Part shown: positions 1 through 10,763 of the stretch, piece after piece
Numbering within the stretch: position 1 is the first letter of the stretch
Layout: each line of letters opens with the position of its first letter
Assembly: GCF_031834615.1 (NCBI RefSeq)
Contig: NZ_CP115543.1
Coordinates: 3,669,001 to 3,733,000 of the forward strand
DNA length: 64,000 bases
Direction of reading: 5' to 3'
Source: Stenotrophomonas aracearum
Lineage (GTDB): Bacteria > Pseudomonadota > Gammaproteobacteria > Xanthomonadales > Xanthomonadaceae
Position numbers and translations under genes: made by a program
Notes under the pieces: generated by a model
Told to the model about the DNA's origin: nothing
What the model saw: the letters and a program-made list of their open reading frames with translations, nothing else
Database searches by the model: none

Positions 1-369
1 CACCCGCGCGCCGATCGGCAGCGCATCCAGCGACGCGTAGAGATTGGAAATGAAACCGTCGGCAGGATCGTGCCGGGCCAGCATCGCCGGCAACGCGAAC
101 GGCGCATCCAGCTCCATCGGCACGTCCTTGAGCGAATGCACCGCGCAGTCCGCTTCACCGCGCAGCATGGCCAGCTCCAGCTCCTTGAGGAACAGGCCCT
201 TGCCGCCAATGGCCGCCAGCGAGCGGTCCAGCACTTCATCGCCGCGCGTGCTCATCGGTACCAGCACCACCTCCAGCCCGGGATGCACCTGGCGCAGGCG
301 GTCGGCAACGTGTTCGCTCTGCCAGAGGGCAAGCGGGCTCTTTCGGGTGGCGATGCGCAGGGTATCCAT
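1..369 (-). CDS. hemC: Hydroxymethylbilane synthase (porphobilinogen deaminase), N-terminal part
   Basis: The enzyme polymerises four porphobilinogen units to hydroxymethylbilane in tetrapyrrole synthesis, in the cytoplasm. The visible 123 residues begin [19 protein letters not shown] and continue with [21 protein letters not shown] and the [11 protein letters not shown] region, the usual N-terminal landmarks of HemC. The gene is cut by the start of the window, so the dipyrromethane-binding cysteine region is not seen. It lies just downstream of an algR-type regulator on the same strand, an order known from Pseudomonas and Xanthomonas (algZ-algR-hemC), 14 bases after that gene's stop. Start is the ATG at 369. 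Confidence 0.95.
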   Translation of the reverse strand, partial: MDTLRIATRKSPLALWQSEHVADRLRQVHPGLEVVLVPMSTRGDEVLDRSLAAIGGKGLFLKELELAMLRGEADCAVHSLKDVPMELDAPFALPAMLARHDPADGFISNLYASLDALPIGARV

Positions 370-383
370 GCGGGCATTATCGC

Positions 384-1112
384 CTACAGATGCTTCAGAT
401 CCTGCTTCAGGCTGGCCACGCAGCGGCGGCTGACTTCCAGCGGTGCCTTGCCATGGCGCAGCACCGCCTGGACCTGGCCTGCGCCATTGCGTCGCAGCTC
501 CACCAGCTCGTGGCGGGCCACCAGGCAGTTGCGGTGGATGCGCACGAAGCGGCTGGCGAATTCCTCTTCCAGCGACTTCAGCGATTCTTCGATGAGGTCT
601 TCGCCACGTGCGTGGTGGACCACCACGTACTTTTCCTCGGCCTGCAGGTAATGGATGTCCTCGACCGGGATCAGCCGCAGGCTGCCACGCAGGCGCGCGC
701 ACAACAGGGTGCGCGCCTGCTGGCTGGCTGCGGCGGGCTGGCCGTTGCGGCCGGCCAGGAACATGCGGGCGCGCTCGAGTGCAGCCGCCAGGCGCTCGCT
801 GCGCACCGGTTTCATCAGGTAGTCGATCGCCGCCGCCTCGAACGCCGACAGCGCATGCGCGTCGTAGGCGGTGCAGAAGACCACCGCCGGGCGCGGCTCG
901 AACGTGGCCAGGTGGCGCGCCGCCTCCAGCCCGTCCAAACCGGGCATGGCGATGTCCAGCAGCACCAGGTCCGGCTGCAGCTCGGCGCACGCATGCAGGG
1001 CCTGCTCGCCGTTCTCGGCTTCGGCCACGACCTCGACGCCGGGCTGCTCCGCCAGCAGGCTGCGCAGGCGCTCGCGCGCAAGCGGTTCGTCGTCGGCGAT
1101 GACCACTCTCAC
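384..1112 (-). CDS. algR: LytTR-family response regulator, AlgR-like
   Basis: Two-component response regulator that binds DNA through a LytTR domain. The receiver domain (about residues 1-120) has the acidic pair D7-D8, phosphoacceptor D53 in LLDIAMPG, a threonine in FCTAYD and the lysine in MKPV. The C-terminal half (about 140-240) is LytTR, with [11 protein letters not shown] near its end. I chose the GTG at 1112 because AGTGAGGAAG precedes it; an upstream in-frame ATG at 1154 would overlap the kinase gene more deeply. The kinase gene ends at 1123, so the pair is cotranscribed. In Pseudomonas AlgR controls alginate and type IV pili; whether that applies here is inference. Confidence 0.9.
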   Translation of the reverse strand: MRVVIADDEPLARERLRSLLAEQPGVEVVAEAENGEQALHACAELQPDLVLLDIAMPGLDGLEAARHLATFEPRPAVVFCTAYDAHALSAFEAAAIDYLMKPVRSERLAAALERARMFLAGRNGQPAAASQQARTLLCARLRGSLRLIPVEDIHYLQAEEKYVVVHHARGEDLIEESLKSLEEEFASRFVRIHRNCLVARHELVELRRNGAGQVQAVLRHGKAPLEVSRRCVASLKQDLKHL

Positions 1113-1122
1113 GCAGGCTTCC

Positions 1123-2169
1123 TCACTGGACGGGCACGAAGATGTCGCAGGCATAGTAGCCGTCGGCCCATGCCCCCGTCATCCGCGCGGCCGGGCCGAA
1201 GCGCCAGGCCAGGCGGTGCGCGATGTTGCGCTGTGCATGGCCGGCGCCCTGCATCAGCGGCAGCGCACGCGCTTCGGGATCGGGCGCCGGATTGCGCACC
1301 TGGAGATGCAGCAGGTTGCCTTCGCAGGCCAATGAAATGACGATCCTGCCGCCGTCAGGCAGGCGCGAAATGCCATGCAGCACCGCGTTCTCCACCAACG
1401 GCTGCAGGACCAGGCGTGGCATCGGCAGGGTCAGCGGCAACGCGTCTCCACGCTGCCATTCCACCTGCAGCCGATCACCCAGGCGCAGCGATTCGATCGA
1501 CAGGTAGGCCTCGGCCAGCTCGCACTCGGCCTGCAGCGTGGAATCGCCCTCGCCCGCACCCAGCGCGGCACGGAACAGGTCGGAGAGATCGAGCACCGCG
1601 CGCTCGGCCACTTCCGGGTCGCGCCGGACCAGGCTGGCGATGAGGTTCATGCTGTTGAACAGGAAGTGCGGGCGGATCCGCGCCTGCAGTGCGTCGGCCT
1701 GCGCGCGCGCATTGGCGACGGTCTGCGCGCTCCAGCGGTCGCTGACGTAGAAGTAGCGCAGTGCCAGCGCCACGATCAACGCGGTGACCGTCGCGCAGCC
1801 CAGGGTGAACCGCCAGAAGCCCACGTCGCCGGCGAAGCCGGTCGCGCCGAGCGCCGCAAAGAGGGCGTGCACGATGCCGGTGCACACCGCTGCGATCAGC
1901 GCCGTCATCGCCACGGCCACTACCGCACCCAGCGCTTCCGGCAATCGCGACAACGGCGTGCGCGCGGCGCACAGGCTGACCGTGACCGCCAGCGCCAGCC
2001 ACAGCGACAGCGCACTGGCCGACAGGAAGTCAGGCACGCTCCACTGCCGGGTGCCGTCCGGCGCCAGCGCCACCACCACCACGACCAGCTCGGCCAGGCC
2101 GAGCATCGCGCCCAGCCGCGGCAGGCGGCACAGCTCCGGCAACCACGGCTGCTGGCGCGGGTCGTTCAT
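1123..2169 (-). CDS. algZ: LytS/AlgZ-type sensor histidine kinase
   Basis: Membrane sensor kinase of the His_kinase (PF06580) type, the likely partner of the LytTR regulator directly downstream. Four or so hydrophobic segments occupy residues 20-140. The phosphoacceptor motif RPHFLFNSMN has H168, and an ATPase-like N box (PLVENAVLHG) follows near residue 255. The end of the protein is less well conserved, as is common in AlgZ/FimS. The 348-residue length fits the family. The gene starts 3 bases after the esterase stop, so the esterase may belong to the same transcript. The sensed signal cannot be read from the sequence. Confidence 0.85.
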   Translation of the reverse strand: MNDPRQQPWLPELCRLPRLGAMLGLAELVVVVVALAPDGTRQWSVPDFLSASALSLWLALAVTVSLCAARTPLSRLPEALGAVVAVAMTALIAAVCTGIVHALFAALGATGFAGDVGFWRFTLGCATVTALIVALALRYFYVSDRWSAQTVANARAQADALQARIRPHFLFNSMNLIASLVRRDPEVAERAVLDLSDLFRAALGAGEGDSTLQAECELAEAYLSIESLRLGDRLQVEWQRGDALPLTLPMPRLVLQPLVENAVLHGISRLPDGGRIVISLACEGNLLHLQVRNPAPDPEARALPLMQGAGHAQRNIAHRLAWRFGPAARMTGAWADGYYACDIFVPVQ

Positions 2170-2172
2170 GGC

Positions 2173-2847
2173 TCAGGCCGCGCGGAAGCGTGCGTCCAGC
2201 CAGTCGCCCAGCGCGTGGATTTCCTCGGCGCAGACCTGGTGGGCCATCGGGTAGGAATGCCATTCCATCGGGAAGCCCAGGCTCTTCAACATGCCGGCGC
2301 TCTCCACCGCGATGCCCTGCGGGATGACCGGGTCATGCGCGCCGTGCGCCATGAACACCGGCGGACGGATGCCGTCCGCCACGCGTGCATCGGCGGCGGC
2401 CTTCGGATCCGGCAGATAGGTGGACAGCGCGATCAGCCCGGCGATGGGCCGTGTCCAGCGCAGTGCCGCGCTCAGGATCACCGCCCCGCCCTGCGAGAAA
2501 CCGGCCAGCAGGATGCGCTCGGCCGGGATGCCACGCGCGATCTCAGCGTCCACCAACGCATCCAGCGCCTGCACCGACGCGGTCACCCCGGCCGCATCGG
2601 CGCGCGAAGCGAAGTCCATGCTGACGATGTCGTACCACGCGCGCATCGGCACGCCGTTGTTGATGGTGATCGGCTGCACCGGCGCATGCGGAAACACGAA
2701 GCGGATCGCCGGCCAGTCCGGGCGCAGCAGCTCGGGCACGATCGGCGCGAAGTCGTGGCCATCGGCGCCCAGGCCATGCAGCCAGATCACGGCCCATTGC
2801 GGGTTGGCGGCGGTTTCGTTGACTACGGTTTCCAGCGTGTGCGACAT
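2173..2847 (-). CDS. Carboxylesterase / acyl-protein thioesterase-like alpha/beta hydrolase
   Basis: A 224-residue serine hydrolase of the phospholipase/carboxylesterase family (PF02230), which cleaves carboxyl or thioesters of small acyl substrates in the cytoplasm. The oxyanion region WLHGLGADG lies at 22-30, the nucleophile S118 in GFSQGG, the acid in HGAHDPVIP and the histidine near the C-terminus in YPMAHQV. No signal peptide is seen. The start is the ATG at 2847, preceded by CTGGAG 8-13 bases upstream; a longer frame to 2886 lacks such a site. Substrate unknown. Confidence 0.85.
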   Translation of the reverse strand: MSHTLETVVNETAANPQWAVIWLHGLGADGHDFAPIVPELLRPDWPAIRFVFPHAPVQPITINNGVPMRAWYDIVSMDFASRADAAGVTASVQALDALVDAEIARGIPAERILLAGFSQGGAVILSAALRWTRPIAGLIALSTYLPDPKAAADARVADGIRPPVFMAHGAHDPVIPQGIAVESAGMLKSLGFPMEWHSYPMAHQVCAEEIHALGDWLDARFRAA

Positions 2848-2899
2848 CAAGCGGCTCCAGAACGTTCTGGCCGCATTATGGGGCACGCGGAGCGCCGGA

Positions 2900-4804
2900 T
2901 CAGTGTCCGGCGCGTTCGGCCGCCGCGCGGCGCAGTTCCGCAGCGCGTACCAGGATGGTCGGCGGGCTGGTCTCTTCGGGGATTTCCATCAGCCGCAGGC
3001 GGTGCAGCAGCTGGCCGGCACGACGGTCGGAGGTCAGCGCAACCACCGGGATCGCCAGCACCATGCCCACCACCACCGGCGCCATCCAGGCGGCCAGCGA
3101 CGGCGACACCGCATAGGCCAGTACGCCCATGAACAGACCGAACACGCTCAAGCCGCCGTAGCCCTTGATCAGCGCTGGCCAGGAAATGCCGCCATCGTCG
3201 CGCTGCTGCGCGTCCCAGCCCGAATCCTTGCCGGCCAGCACTTCGGCCACGCCACGCGACTGCACGTACATCACCACCGGCGCCATCAGCGCGGCCAGCA
3301 CGGTTTCCAGCAGCATCGACACGAACGCGCGGATACCGCCGCCGCAGCCCCGGCGTTCGGCCGGGTCCAGCAGCATGGCGAAGTAGCCCAGCACCTTGGG
3401 CAGCAGCAGCACCGCCATGGTGATCGCGAACATGCGGATCACCTGGGTTTCGTCCTGCTGGCGCCAGTAGACGCCGGGGGAGAGATGCAGCACTTCGCTG
3501 AAGTCGATGCCGCCCTGGAACAGCGGAATGGCAATGCCGATCAGCATCAGCATCGCCCACATCGGCGCGGTGAAGTAATGCCCGATGCCGATCATCATGT
3601 GCATCCGACTGACCCAGTGCAGGCCGCGCGAACCCACCACCTTGGCGTGCTGCAGGTTGCCCTGGCACCAGCGGCGGTCGCGCACCAGCATGTCGGTCAG
3701 GGTCGGCGGACCTTCTTCATAGCTGCCCTTGAGGTAGGGCACCATGTGGGTGGCCCAGCCGCCGCGACGCATCAGCGCCGCCTCGACGAAATCATGGCTG
3801 AGCACGTGCCCACCGAATGGCTGCCGGCCCGGCAGCGGCGGCAGGCCCGCGTTTTCGGCGAAGGCCTCGGTGCGGATCACCGCGTTGTGGCCCCAGTAGT
3901 TGCTCTCCGCGCCGTGCCACCACGCCACGCCGCGGCCGATCACCGGGCCGTACACGCGCCCGCCGAACTGCTGCATGCGTGCGAACAGGGTGCGCCCGCC
4001 GATCACCGCCGGCAGGGTCTGGATCAGGCCCACGTCGGGGTTGTGCTCCATGCCCGCGACCAGGCGCACGATGGTGTCGCCGGTCATCAGGCTGTCCGCG
4101 TCCAGGATCAGCATCTGCGGATAGCCGGCGCCGAAGCGGCGCACCCAGTCGGCGATGTTGCCGGCCTTGCGCCCGCTGTTGCTGCCGCGACGGCGATAGA
4201 ACAGGCGTTCGTGCCCGCCCACGGCCGCGCACAGTTCGGCGAAGGCTTCTTCTTCGGCCGCGCCGATGTCCTCGCGACGGGTGTCGCTGAGCACGTAGAA
4301 GTCGAACTGCTCCAGCTGCCCGGTGCTGGCCACCGACTCGTAGATGGCCTGCAGCCCGGCCAGCAGACGGCGCGGGTCTTCGTTGTAGGTCGGCATCAGC
4401 AGCGCGGTGCGGGTATGCACCTGCGGCAGCGGCTCGTCGGGGTCGATGCCCAGCTTGTAGCCGCGGTCGAACACGGCGGTGAGGAAGCCGGCCAACGCAC
4501 CGGCGAACGACAGCGCGATCCAGGCGAACAACGCCACGAACAGCACCAGCAGGCAGCCTTCCAGCACGGTGATGCCATTGACCGCCAGCACCTTCCACAT
4601 CATCGCGGTGGCCGCGACGGTCATCGCGGCGGTGCCGCCGAAGATGTAGAAGCGACGCAGGGCGATCATGCGCGGCGCCGTGCGCTGGCGCGCTACCTGC
4701 AGGCGTCCGTCGACGAAGCTCTGTTCGGGCATGCCCAGCGGCGTTTCGGCAGGCAGCACGGACCGCCCCGCATCAAGGGCGGTATTGACGTCCTGCACAC
4801 TCAT
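2900..4804 (-). CDS. opgH: Glucans biosynthesis glucosyltransferase H
   Basis: Inner-membrane glycosyltransferase that makes the beta-glucan backbone of osmoregulated periplasmic glucans from UDP-glucose. The 634 residues show two N-terminal membrane segments (about 50-120), a GT2 catalytic domain with DTRRED, LILDADS and the RDRRWCQGN motif (Q/RxxRW class), and several C-terminal membrane helices. It is shorter than E. coli OpgH (about 850) because the long N- and C-terminal tails are reduced. No opgG lies next to it, so it stands alone here. Start ATG at 4804. Confidence 0.92.
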   Translation of the reverse strand: MSVQDVNTALDAGRSVLPAETPLGMPEQSFVDGRLQVARQRTAPRMIALRRFYIFGGTAAMTVAATAMMWKVLAVNGITVLEGCLLVLFVALFAWIALSFAGALAGFLTAVFDRGYKLGIDPDEPLPQVHTRTALLMPTYNEDPRRLLAGLQAIYESVASTGQLEQFDFYVLSDTRREDIGAAEEEAFAELCAAVGGHERLFYRRRGSNSGRKAGNIADWVRRFGAGYPQMLILDADSLMTGDTIVRLVAGMEHNPDVGLIQTLPAVIGGRTLFARMQQFGGRVYGPVIGRGVAWWHGAESNYWGHNAVIRTEAFAENAGLPPLPGRQPFGGHVLSHDFVEAALMRRGGWATHMVPYLKGSYEEGPPTLTDMLVRDRRWCQGNLQHAKVVGSRGLHWVSRMHMMIGIGHYFTAPMWAMLMLIGIAIPLFQGGIDFSEVLHLSPGVYWRQQDETQVIRMFAITMAVLLLPKVLGYFAMLLDPAERRGCGGGIRAFVSMLLETVLAALMAPVVMYVQSRGVAEVLAGKDSGWDAQQRDDGGISWPALIKGYGGLSVFGLFMGVLAYAVSPSLAAWMAPVVVGMVLAIPVVALTSDRRAGQLLHRLRLMEIPEETSPPTILVRAAELRRAAAERAGH

Positions 4805-5159
4805 GCGTGGCTATCCTGCGCGCCCGCGCGGCCGTGGGCGGCGGCGGGCTGATGTCTGTGACTGGCGGAAACCACGTACTCTCCAACGGCGCTGAGGCGA
4901 AAAATGCGGCCCAGCATAGGGGGGCAAATGTAAGCCGCGCGCGAAGGGCCTTTCCGTTGATTCCCCCCATTCAGCAAAGTGGAGGGGGTGGAAACCGGGT
5001 AGATCGCGGCGACGCGCTGCAGCCCTTGCGGCACAAGGCTTTGCCTATTCAGGCAGATCGGGGGCGCGACGCCAGCCGGCTCAGGCAGCCTTGGCGGTGG
5101 CGGCGGGACCCGGTCGTCCCCGACCCCCGATTGCGCAGATCAGCCCCCCAGGGGCCTGG
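4805..5159. other. Intergenic stretch upstream of opgH
   Basis: This holds the region before opgH and has no convincing gene. Short reading frames on both strands lack ribosome sites and family motifs. GC-rich runs such as the pyrimidine stretch near 4970 and the purine-rich run near 4980 are visible, but I see no clear promoter or riboswitch. Confidence 0.4.
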
Positions 5160-5339
5160 TCAGGCCGTGGCAGCGTCGACGGCGACGTCGGGCGCCACCT
5201 GCGGCTGCGCCAGGGCGCGCAGGCCGACATGGGAAAACTGCAGGTGGGCCAACAGGTGCTGCGCCTGGGTGGCAACCGGGCACGGCAGGATGCGCGGGCC
5301 GGCCTCGGGGCGCTCAGGGGACATCATTACGCTCGACAT
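5160..5339 (-). CDS. Possible small protein of 59 residues, unknown function
   Basis: A short frame beginning MSSVMMSPERPEAGPRILP. The ATG at 5339 is preceded by GAGAAGAA at a workable distance, which is the only positive sign. It has no membrane segment, no cysteine pair and no motif I recognise. It lies between the SulP gene and opgH, all on the same strand. It may equally be a chance frame in GC-rich DNA. Conservation across Stenotrophomonas genomes would decide. Confidence 0.25.
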   Translation of the reverse strand: MSSVMMSPERPEAGPRILPCPVATQAQHLLAHLQFSHVGLRALAQPQVAPDVAVDAATA

Positions 5340-5453
5340 GATCTGATTCTTCTCGGTGCATTCCAGTTCGCCGCAGGGCTCCGTGCCGCGCGGAATGCGC
5401 ACCCTATATCAATTCATGGACGAATGTGTGACGCCGCCTGCACGGCGCCCGGA

Positions 5454-6929
5454 TCAGTGCCCGCCCGGCGCGGCACCCTCCGCCTGCGGCCGGCCCAGGC
5501 GCTCCACCAGGGTCTGGCTGGCCGCGTTGAGCCCCACCACGTCCACCTGCGCACCGTGCGCACGCAGCTTGGCCGTGACCCGGTCCAGCGCCCCGACCGC
5601 GCTCAGGTCCCAGAAGTGGGCGTGGGTCAGGTCGATCACCACCCGCGCCGGGACGTGCTGGTAATCGATGCTTTCGGCGAACTGGCCGGCCGAGGCAAAG
5701 AACACCTGGCCGCTGACCCGGTAGGTGCGCACGCCGTCGGCGTCCACCTCATCGGTCACCACCAGCAGGCGGCCCACCTTGCGCGCGAAGAACAGCGCCG
5801 AGAGCAGCACGCCGGTCAGCACGCCCTTGGCCAGGTCATGGGTGGCCACAGTGACCACCACCGTGGCCACCATCACCACCGAGGAGCTCTTCGGGTGCAG
5901 GCGGAATTCGGCGAACGAGCGCCAGTGGAAGGTGCCGATGCTGACCATGATCATCACCGCGACCAGCGCCGCCATTGGAATCTGCCGCACCCACTCCGCG
6001 CCGTACACCACCAGCAGCAGCAAGAGCACCCCGGCCCACAGGCACGACAGCCGGCCACGCCCGCCGGAGGATACGTTGATCACCGACTGGCCGATCATCG
6101 CGCAGCCGCCCATGCCGCCGAACAGCCCGGCAGTGATGTTGGCCAGGCCCTGCCCCGCGCACTCGCGGTTGCGCTGGCTGGGGGTGTCGGTCATGTCTTC
6201 GACGATCTGGGCGGTCATCATCGATTCGAGCAGGCCCACCACCGCCAGCGTGGCCGACACCGGCAGCAGCAGTTTCAGGGTGTCCCAGGTCAGCGGTACG
6301 TCCGGGAACAGGAACACCGGCAGGCTGTCGGGCAGCGCGCCCATGTCGCCCACCGTGCGCACGTCCCAGTGCAGTCCGATCGACAACGCAGTCAGCACCA
6401 CGATGGCCACCAGCGCCGAGGGCACCGCCCGGGTGATGCGGGGAAGCAGATAGATGATGGCCAGGCCGGCGGCGCACACCGCCCAGACCTGCCAGGAGCG
6501 GCCGATCAGCTCCGGCATCTGCGCCAGGAAGATCAGGATGGCCAGGGCGTTGACGAAGCCGGTGATGACCGAGCGCGAGACGAAGCGCATCAGCGCACCG
6601 AGCTTCAAGGCGCCGGCCACCACCTGCAGAAGACCGGCCAGGATCGTCGCAGCCAGCAGGTACTGCAGGCCATGGTCCTTGACCAGATCGACCATCACCA
6701 GTGCCATTGCGCCGGTGGCGGCCGAGATCATGCCGGGTCGGCCACCGGCGATGGCGGTGACCACCGCGATGCAGAACGAGGCGTAGAGGCCGACCTTGGG
6801 GTCGACCCCGGCGATGATGGAAAAGGCGATCGCCTCGGGGATCAGCGCAAGCGCGACCACGGTGCCGGACAGCAGGTCACCGCGGATGTTGCCGAGCCAT
6901 TGCTGGCGCAGCGGGTATGAAACGGACAT
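5454..6929 (-). CDS. SulP family anion transporter with STAS domain
   Basis: Inner-membrane transporter of the SLC26/SulP family, which moves sulfate, bicarbonate or other small anions. The N-terminal 380 residues are strongly hydrophobic with about a dozen membrane spans; [14 protein letters not shown] near residue 30 is the family signature. The last 100 residues form a cytoplasmic STAS domain, with [20 protein letters not shown]. At 491 residues it is close to the bacterial BicA/YchM-like length. The substrate cannot be assigned. The gene stands alone, 40 bases from the kinase gene transcribed towards it. Confidence 0.88.
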   Translation of the reverse strand: MSVSYPLRQQWLGNIRGDLLSGTVVALALIPEAIAFSIIAGVDPKVGLYASFCIAVVTAIAGGRPGMISAATGAMALVMVDLVKDHGLQYLLAATILAGLLQVVAGALKLGALMRFVSRSVITGFVNALAILIFLAQMPELIGRSWQVWAVCAAGLAIIYLLPRITRAVPSALVAIVVLTALSIGLHWDVRTVGDMGALPDSLPVFLFPDVPLTWDTLKLLLPVSATLAVVGLLESMMTAQIVEDMTDTPSQRNRECAGQGLANITAGLFGGMGGCAMIGQSVINVSSGGRGRLSCLWAGVLLLLLVVYGAEWVRQIPMAALVAVMIMVSIGTFHWRSFAEFRLHPKSSSVVMVATVVVTVATHDLAKGVLTGVLLSALFFARKVGRLLVVTDEVDADGVRTYRVSGQVFFASAGQFAESIDYQHVPARVVIDLTHAHFWDLSAVGALDRVTAKLRAHGAQVDVVGLNAASQTLVERLGRPQAEGAAPGGH

Positions 6930-6968
6930 GGGGGTCAGGGCGATTCCAGAAGGGCGCCATCATACCGG

Positions 6969-8900
6969 TCAGAGCATGGCCCGTACGGTGCGCAGCAGGT
7001 CGTGCACGCTGAACGGCTTGGGCAGCAGTGACATGCGCTCGCCCAGGAACTCGTCGCGCACCGCCGCGCGCTCCGTATAGCCGGTGATGAACAGCACCGG
7101 CAGCGCCGGGCGCAGCGCGCGTGCGGCGTCGGCCAGCTCGCGGCCGTTCATGCCGGGCAACCCGACATCGGACAGCAGCAGCTGCACCTCGCGGTCGGAA
7201 TGCAGTTCCAGCAGCGCCTGCTGGGCGTTGGTGGCCTCGACCACCTGGTAACCGGACTCCACCAGCATCTCGCGCACCATCATCCGCACCGAATCGGTGT
7301 CGTCCACCAGCAGGATGCGTTCGGCGTGGCCACGTTGGACCTGGGCCGGCGTTGCCGCTGCTTCGGCGGCCGCCTCCCGACCTTCAGGCAGCAGCAGTTC
7401 GATCTCGGTACCTTCGCCCAGCTCGCTGGCGATCCGGGCGCTGCCCCCCGACTGGCGGGCAAAACCGTAGGTCATCGACAGGCCCAGGCCGGTACCCTCG
7501 CCCTGCGGCTTGGTGGTGAAGAAGGGCTCGAAGACCTTGCCCCGCAGCTCCAGCGGAATGCCACTGCCGTTGTCGATCACCTTGACGCTGATGTAATCGC
7601 CCGCGGAAAGCTCGTGGTCGCGTTCGATGTGCACGCGGCCGGCGCGCAGCCGGATCAGCCCCTGCCCGGCCAATGCGTCGCGCGCATTGATGACCAGGTT
7701 GAGCATGACATTCTCGAACTGGTTGGCGTCGGCCACCGCCACCAGCGGTTCGCCTCCGAGCTCCAGTTCTAGTTCGATGTTTTCGCCGATCGAACGGCGC
7801 AGCATGTCTTCCAGCGACCGGATCCGGGCGATCACGTCGAAGGGCTGCGGGTCCAGCGGCTGCTTGCGCGCAAACGCCAGCATGCGCTGGGTCAGCCCCG
7901 CGGCGCGGTGCGCCGAGGCAGTGGCAATGTCGACGTAACGGCTGGCCTTGTCCCATTTGCCACTGCTGGCGGCGATCTCGATCATGTCCAGGCCGGAGAT
8001 GATCGTGGTCAGCAGGTTGTTGAAGTCGTGCGCGATGCCGCCGGTGAGCTGGCCCAGCGAATCCATCTTCTGCGCCTGCATCAGCTCCATTTCGGTGCGC
8101 TCGCGCTTGGCGATCTGGAAGGCTAGTTCGCTGTTGGCGCTTTCCAGTTCCTGGCGCTGCTCCAGCTCGCGCACATGCCGCTCGGTGATGTCTTCGACCA
8201 GCACCAGGCCCAGGCCGGGCGTGCTGTAGGGCGTGACCCGCCACTCGGTCATGCGCCGGCTGCCCAGCAACGGCAGGGCAAACGTGCCCTGCCAGCGTTC
8301 GCCTTCCGCGAGGGCGACCTTCAACGCACTCATCGGGCCTACCTGGTGATCGAGCAGCGACTCGATGTCGCCGGCGCCAAAGTGGTCTCCCAGCAGCCGT
8401 TTGAACGCATCGTTGGATTCGTGCACGTGGAGCCGGGCATCAAGCACGCCGATCGGCGTGCTGACCTGGCGGAAAATCTCGGCGAAACGTGCTTCGGCCT
8501 CGCGCAGCGCGTCCTCGGCGCGACGCGCGCGAAGCAGGCTGCGCAGGGTGGCGAGCAGGATGTCCGGGTCCACCGGATGGATCAGGTAGGCGTCGGCGCC
8601 GGCATTGAGGCCGGTGATCAGGTCGCCGGTGGCGATGGACGCCGCCGACACGTGGACCACGGGCAGCAGCTGCAGGCGCGGGTCCGCGCGCAGCTCACGC
8701 ACCACGTCGAAACCGCTCATGTCCGGCAGGTTCACGTCCAGCACCAGCGCGCCGAATTCCTGCGCCTTCAACTGCGCCAGGCCCTCGCCACCGGTACCGG
8801 CTTCATCCACGCGGAACCCGTGGTGCTCCAGTACGCGGCGCACCGCATAGCGGGTCGCCACGTTGTCGTCGACGATCAGGATGCGGTCACGCGTCGGCAT
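6969..8900 (-). CDS. Hybrid histidine kinase REC-PAS-HisKA-HATPase-REC, stressosome locus
   Basis: A soluble hybrid kinase of 643 residues. Domains in order: N-terminal receiver (about 5-120, phosphoacceptor in [12 protein letters not shown]), PAS-like domain (about 135-250), HisKA with [13 protein letters not shown], HATPase with DNGSGIPLE and [12 protein letters not shown], and a C-terminal receiver with [13 protein letters not shown]. The ATG at 8900 has GGAGGG 5 bases upstream and overlaps the previous kinase gene by 14 bases, so the two are translationally coupled. It is the last gene of the rsbRST cluster and probably carries the stressosome output, perhaps receiving phosphate from the upstream kinase on its first receiver. 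No membrane segments are present. Confidence 0.88.
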   Translation of the reverse strand: MPTRDRILIVDDNVATRYAVRRVLEHHGFRVDEAGTGGEGLAQLKAQEFGALVLDVNLPDMSGFDVVRELRADPRLQLLPVVHVSAASIATGDLITGLNAGADAYLIHPVDPDILLATLRSLLRARRAEDALREAEARFAEIFRQVSTPIGVLDARLHVHESNDAFKRLLGDHFGAGDIESLLDHQVGPMSALKVALAEGERWQGTFALPLLGSRRMTEWRVTPYSTPGLGLVLVEDITERHVRELEQRQELESANSELAFQIAKRERTEMELMQAQKMDSLGQLTGGIAHDFNNLLTTIISGLDMIEIAASSGKWDKASRYVDIATASAHRAAGLTQRMLAFARKQPLDPQPFDVIARIRSLEDMLRRSIGENIELELELGGEPLVAVADANQFENVMLNLVINARDALAGQGLIRLRAGRVHIERDHELSAGDYISVKVIDNGSGIPLELRGKVFEPFFTTKPQGEGTGLGLSMTYGFARQSGGSARIASELGEGTEIELLLPEGREAAAEAAATPAQVQRGHAERILLVDDTDSVRMMVREMLVESGYQVVEATNAQQALLELHSDREVQLLLSDVGLPGMNGRELADAARALRPALPVLFITGYTERAAVRDEFLGERMSLLPKPFSVHDLLRTVRAML

Positions 8901-9750
8901 CGGCGCCCTCCACCGCGGCAAGCTTGATCGGCAGGGTCACATGGAAGTTCGATCCCACGCCCACTTCGCTGCTCACGCCCACCGTGCCGCCCAGCAGTTC
9001 GGCGAAGCGCTTGCACAGCGACAGGCCCAGGCCGGTGCCGCGCAGGCGCTTCTGCAGCGGTGTATCCACCTGGACGAAATCTTCGAACAGCGTCGGTAGA
9101 AGGTCCTGCGGGATGCCGATGCCGGTATCACGCACGCTGAAACACACCGATTGCGTGTCCACCCGCTGCGCCGAGACGATCACCTGCCCGTTCGGCGTGA
9201 ACTTGAGCGCATTGGAAATGAAGTTGCGCAGGATCTGCGCCAGCTTCTTGTCGTCGGTGTAGAGCATCGGCAATGCGGGCGGATCTTCGAACACCAGATC
9301 GACCTGGTTGCCCTCGATCAGCGGACGGAACATGCCGCGCAGCGCAGAGAACAGGTCCATCAGTTCGAACCAGGCCGGCGAAATGGTGATGCGCCCGGCC
9401 TCGATCTTGGCCAGGTCCAGCAGGTCGTCGACCATCTCGCGCAGCTCGCCGGCCGAACCGCTGATGAAGCGCACCTGGCGGCGCTGCTCGTCCGTCAGCG
9501 GGCCGTCCATGCCGTCTTCCAGCAGGCGGGTCATGCTCAGGATCGAGCCCAGCGGGGTGCGGAACTCATGGCTCATGTAAGAAAGGAACCGGCTCTTCAG
9601 CTCGGACACCTCGCGCAGCTGCTCGGCCTGCTGGTCCAGCTCGGCGTACAGGGCCAGCACGCCCTGGTTGGTCTCCTCCAGCTCCGCGCGCAGGGCATCG
9701 GCCTGTTCGCGCAGCTGCTGGACTTCCTGTTCGGTCGTGGGGGCGTTCAA
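8887..9750 (-). CDS. Sensor histidine kinase with N-terminal coiled coil, stressosome output
   Basis: A 287-residue cytoplasmic kinase. Residues 5-55 form a heptad-rich coiled coil (QQLREQADALRAELEE), followed by HisKA with FLSYMSHEFRTPLGSIL and HATPase with DTGIGIPQD and RGTGLGLSLCKRF. There is no membrane or sensor domain, so input must come from partner proteins. The frame opens with a TTG at 9750 whose TTGA overlaps the stop of the preceding phosphatase gene; GGAG lies 7 bases upstream. Gene order rsbR-S-T-X-kinase matches stressosome loci linked to two-component systems in Gram-negative bacteria, where the complex is thought to control a kinase instead of sigma B. Confidence 0.85.
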   Translation of the reverse strand: MNAPTTEQEVQQLREQADALRAELEETNQGVLALYAELDQQAEQLREVSELKSRFLSYMSHEFRTPLGSILSMTRLLEDGMDGPLTDEQRRQVRFISGSAGELREMVDDLLDLAKIEAGRITISPAWFELMDLFSALRGMFRPLIEGNQVDLVFEDPPALPMLYTDDKKLAQILRNFISNALKFTPNGQVIVSAQRVDTQSVCFSVRDTGIGIPQDLLPTLFEDFVQVDTPLQKRLRGTGLGLSLCKRFAELLGGTVGVSSEVGVGSNFHVTLPIKLAAVEGADADA

Positions 9751-10763
9751 TGCAGGTCTCCAAGCCGCAGGGCAACGATGCCGGTGTCGTCCCGACCACG
9801 ATCAAAGTCGCGCTGCAGGACCGCCACGATCAGGGCCGGGTGGCGGTGCAGCAATCCAGGGTAGTCGCGCAGGTTCCAGCGGGCCTGCAGTCCGTCACTG
9901 TGCATGAGCAGCAGCGTGCCTGCGGGCGCGTGAAAATGGAATGGTTGTGCCTTGCGGAACTGGACCCCCACGATCCCGGGGTGGGAGGCCATGCCCCGGG
10001 TGCTGGTGGGTTCATGCAGGGCGGCGGCAATGTTGCCGATACCGGCGAACTGGACGGCGCCATTGGCCACGTCCACGCGGGCCACCGCCGCAGCCCCCCC
10101 GCGGGTGCCGGACATGCCGGCGTGCATGGCCGCAATCACATCGGGGGGCGAGGCGTCACCGCGCCTGGCTACGGCAGCAACACCGGCCTGGGCCGCATCG
10201 GAGGCGGACAGGCCATGGCCCAGTCCGTCGATCAGGGTCAACGCGACCGACTGTCCATCCGCGCGCAGGTGCCAGGCATCGCCGCAGGCCAGTTCGTGCC
10301 GCATCGCCAGCCGCAGCGCGCCATACGGCACGTCCACGTCACGCGCGGCGCGGCTGGCGTAGATGCGGGCCAGGATCACGCTGCCCTTGTCGTCCGACCA
10401 GGCATCCAGCACGGTGGCTTGGCGCTGGATCGCGCCCAGTCCCTGGCCTTGGGTACCGCCGGTGGAATAGCCATCCGGCAACGACTGGGCGAGGGAAAAG
10501 CCGGGGCCGGCATCGAGCGTATGCAGCTCCACACCGTCACCGCCGCGACCGCACACGACGGACAGGTACATCCGCCCGCCGCGTGCGTGCTTGATCAGGT
10601 TGGTGGCCAGCTCGGTGGCGGCCAGCGCGACGCGCCCGGCATCGACCTCGTCAAAGCCGATCGCATCGGCCAGCGACTGTGCCGCGCGGCGTGCCTGGCC
10701 CACCTGCGAGACTTCTTCCACCACCACGACCTCGGTGACCCGACCGGAGAAGTTCAGATCCAT
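9747..10763 (-). CDS. Fused anti-sigma-type ATPase and PP2C/SpoIIE phosphatase (RsbX-like)
   Basis: A 338-residue protein with two modules. Residues 1-130 are a GHKL ATPase of the RsbT/RsbW kind (LAATELATNLIKHARGG, DAGPGFSL, TQGQGLGAI). Residues 150-338 are a PP2C-like phosphatase with LIDGLGHGLSASDAA and the closing DDTGIVALRLGD. RsbX in Bacillus lacks the ATPase part, so this is a fusion. It probably dephosphorylates RsbR and RsbS to reset the stressosome. I chose the ATG at 10763, inside the 3' end of rsbT (10-base overlap); the frame open further upstream reads as a shadow of rsbT. Confidence 0.85.
   Translation of the reverse strand: MDLNFSGRVTEVVVVEEVSQVGQARRAAQSLADAIGFDEVDAGRVALAATELATNLIKHARGGRMYLSVVCGRGGDGVELHTLDAGPGFSLAQSLPDGYSTGGTQGQGLGAIQRQATVLDAWSDDKGSVILARIYASRAARDVDVPYGALRLAMRHELACGDAWHLRADGQSVALTLIDGLGHGLSASDAAQAGVAAVARRGDASPPDVIAAMHAGMSGTRGGAAAVARVDVANGAVQFAGIGNIAAALHEPTSTRGMASHPGIVGVQFRKAQPFHFHAPAGTLLLMHSDGLQARWNLRDYPGLLHRHPALIVAVLQRDFDRGRDDTGIVALRLGDLH

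Noticed and set aside
2420..4852. Long plus-strand frames opposite opgH, the SulP gene, rpoD and others
   Set aside because: They are antisense shadows of GC-rich genes with repetitive H, R, Q and A composition and no family motifs.
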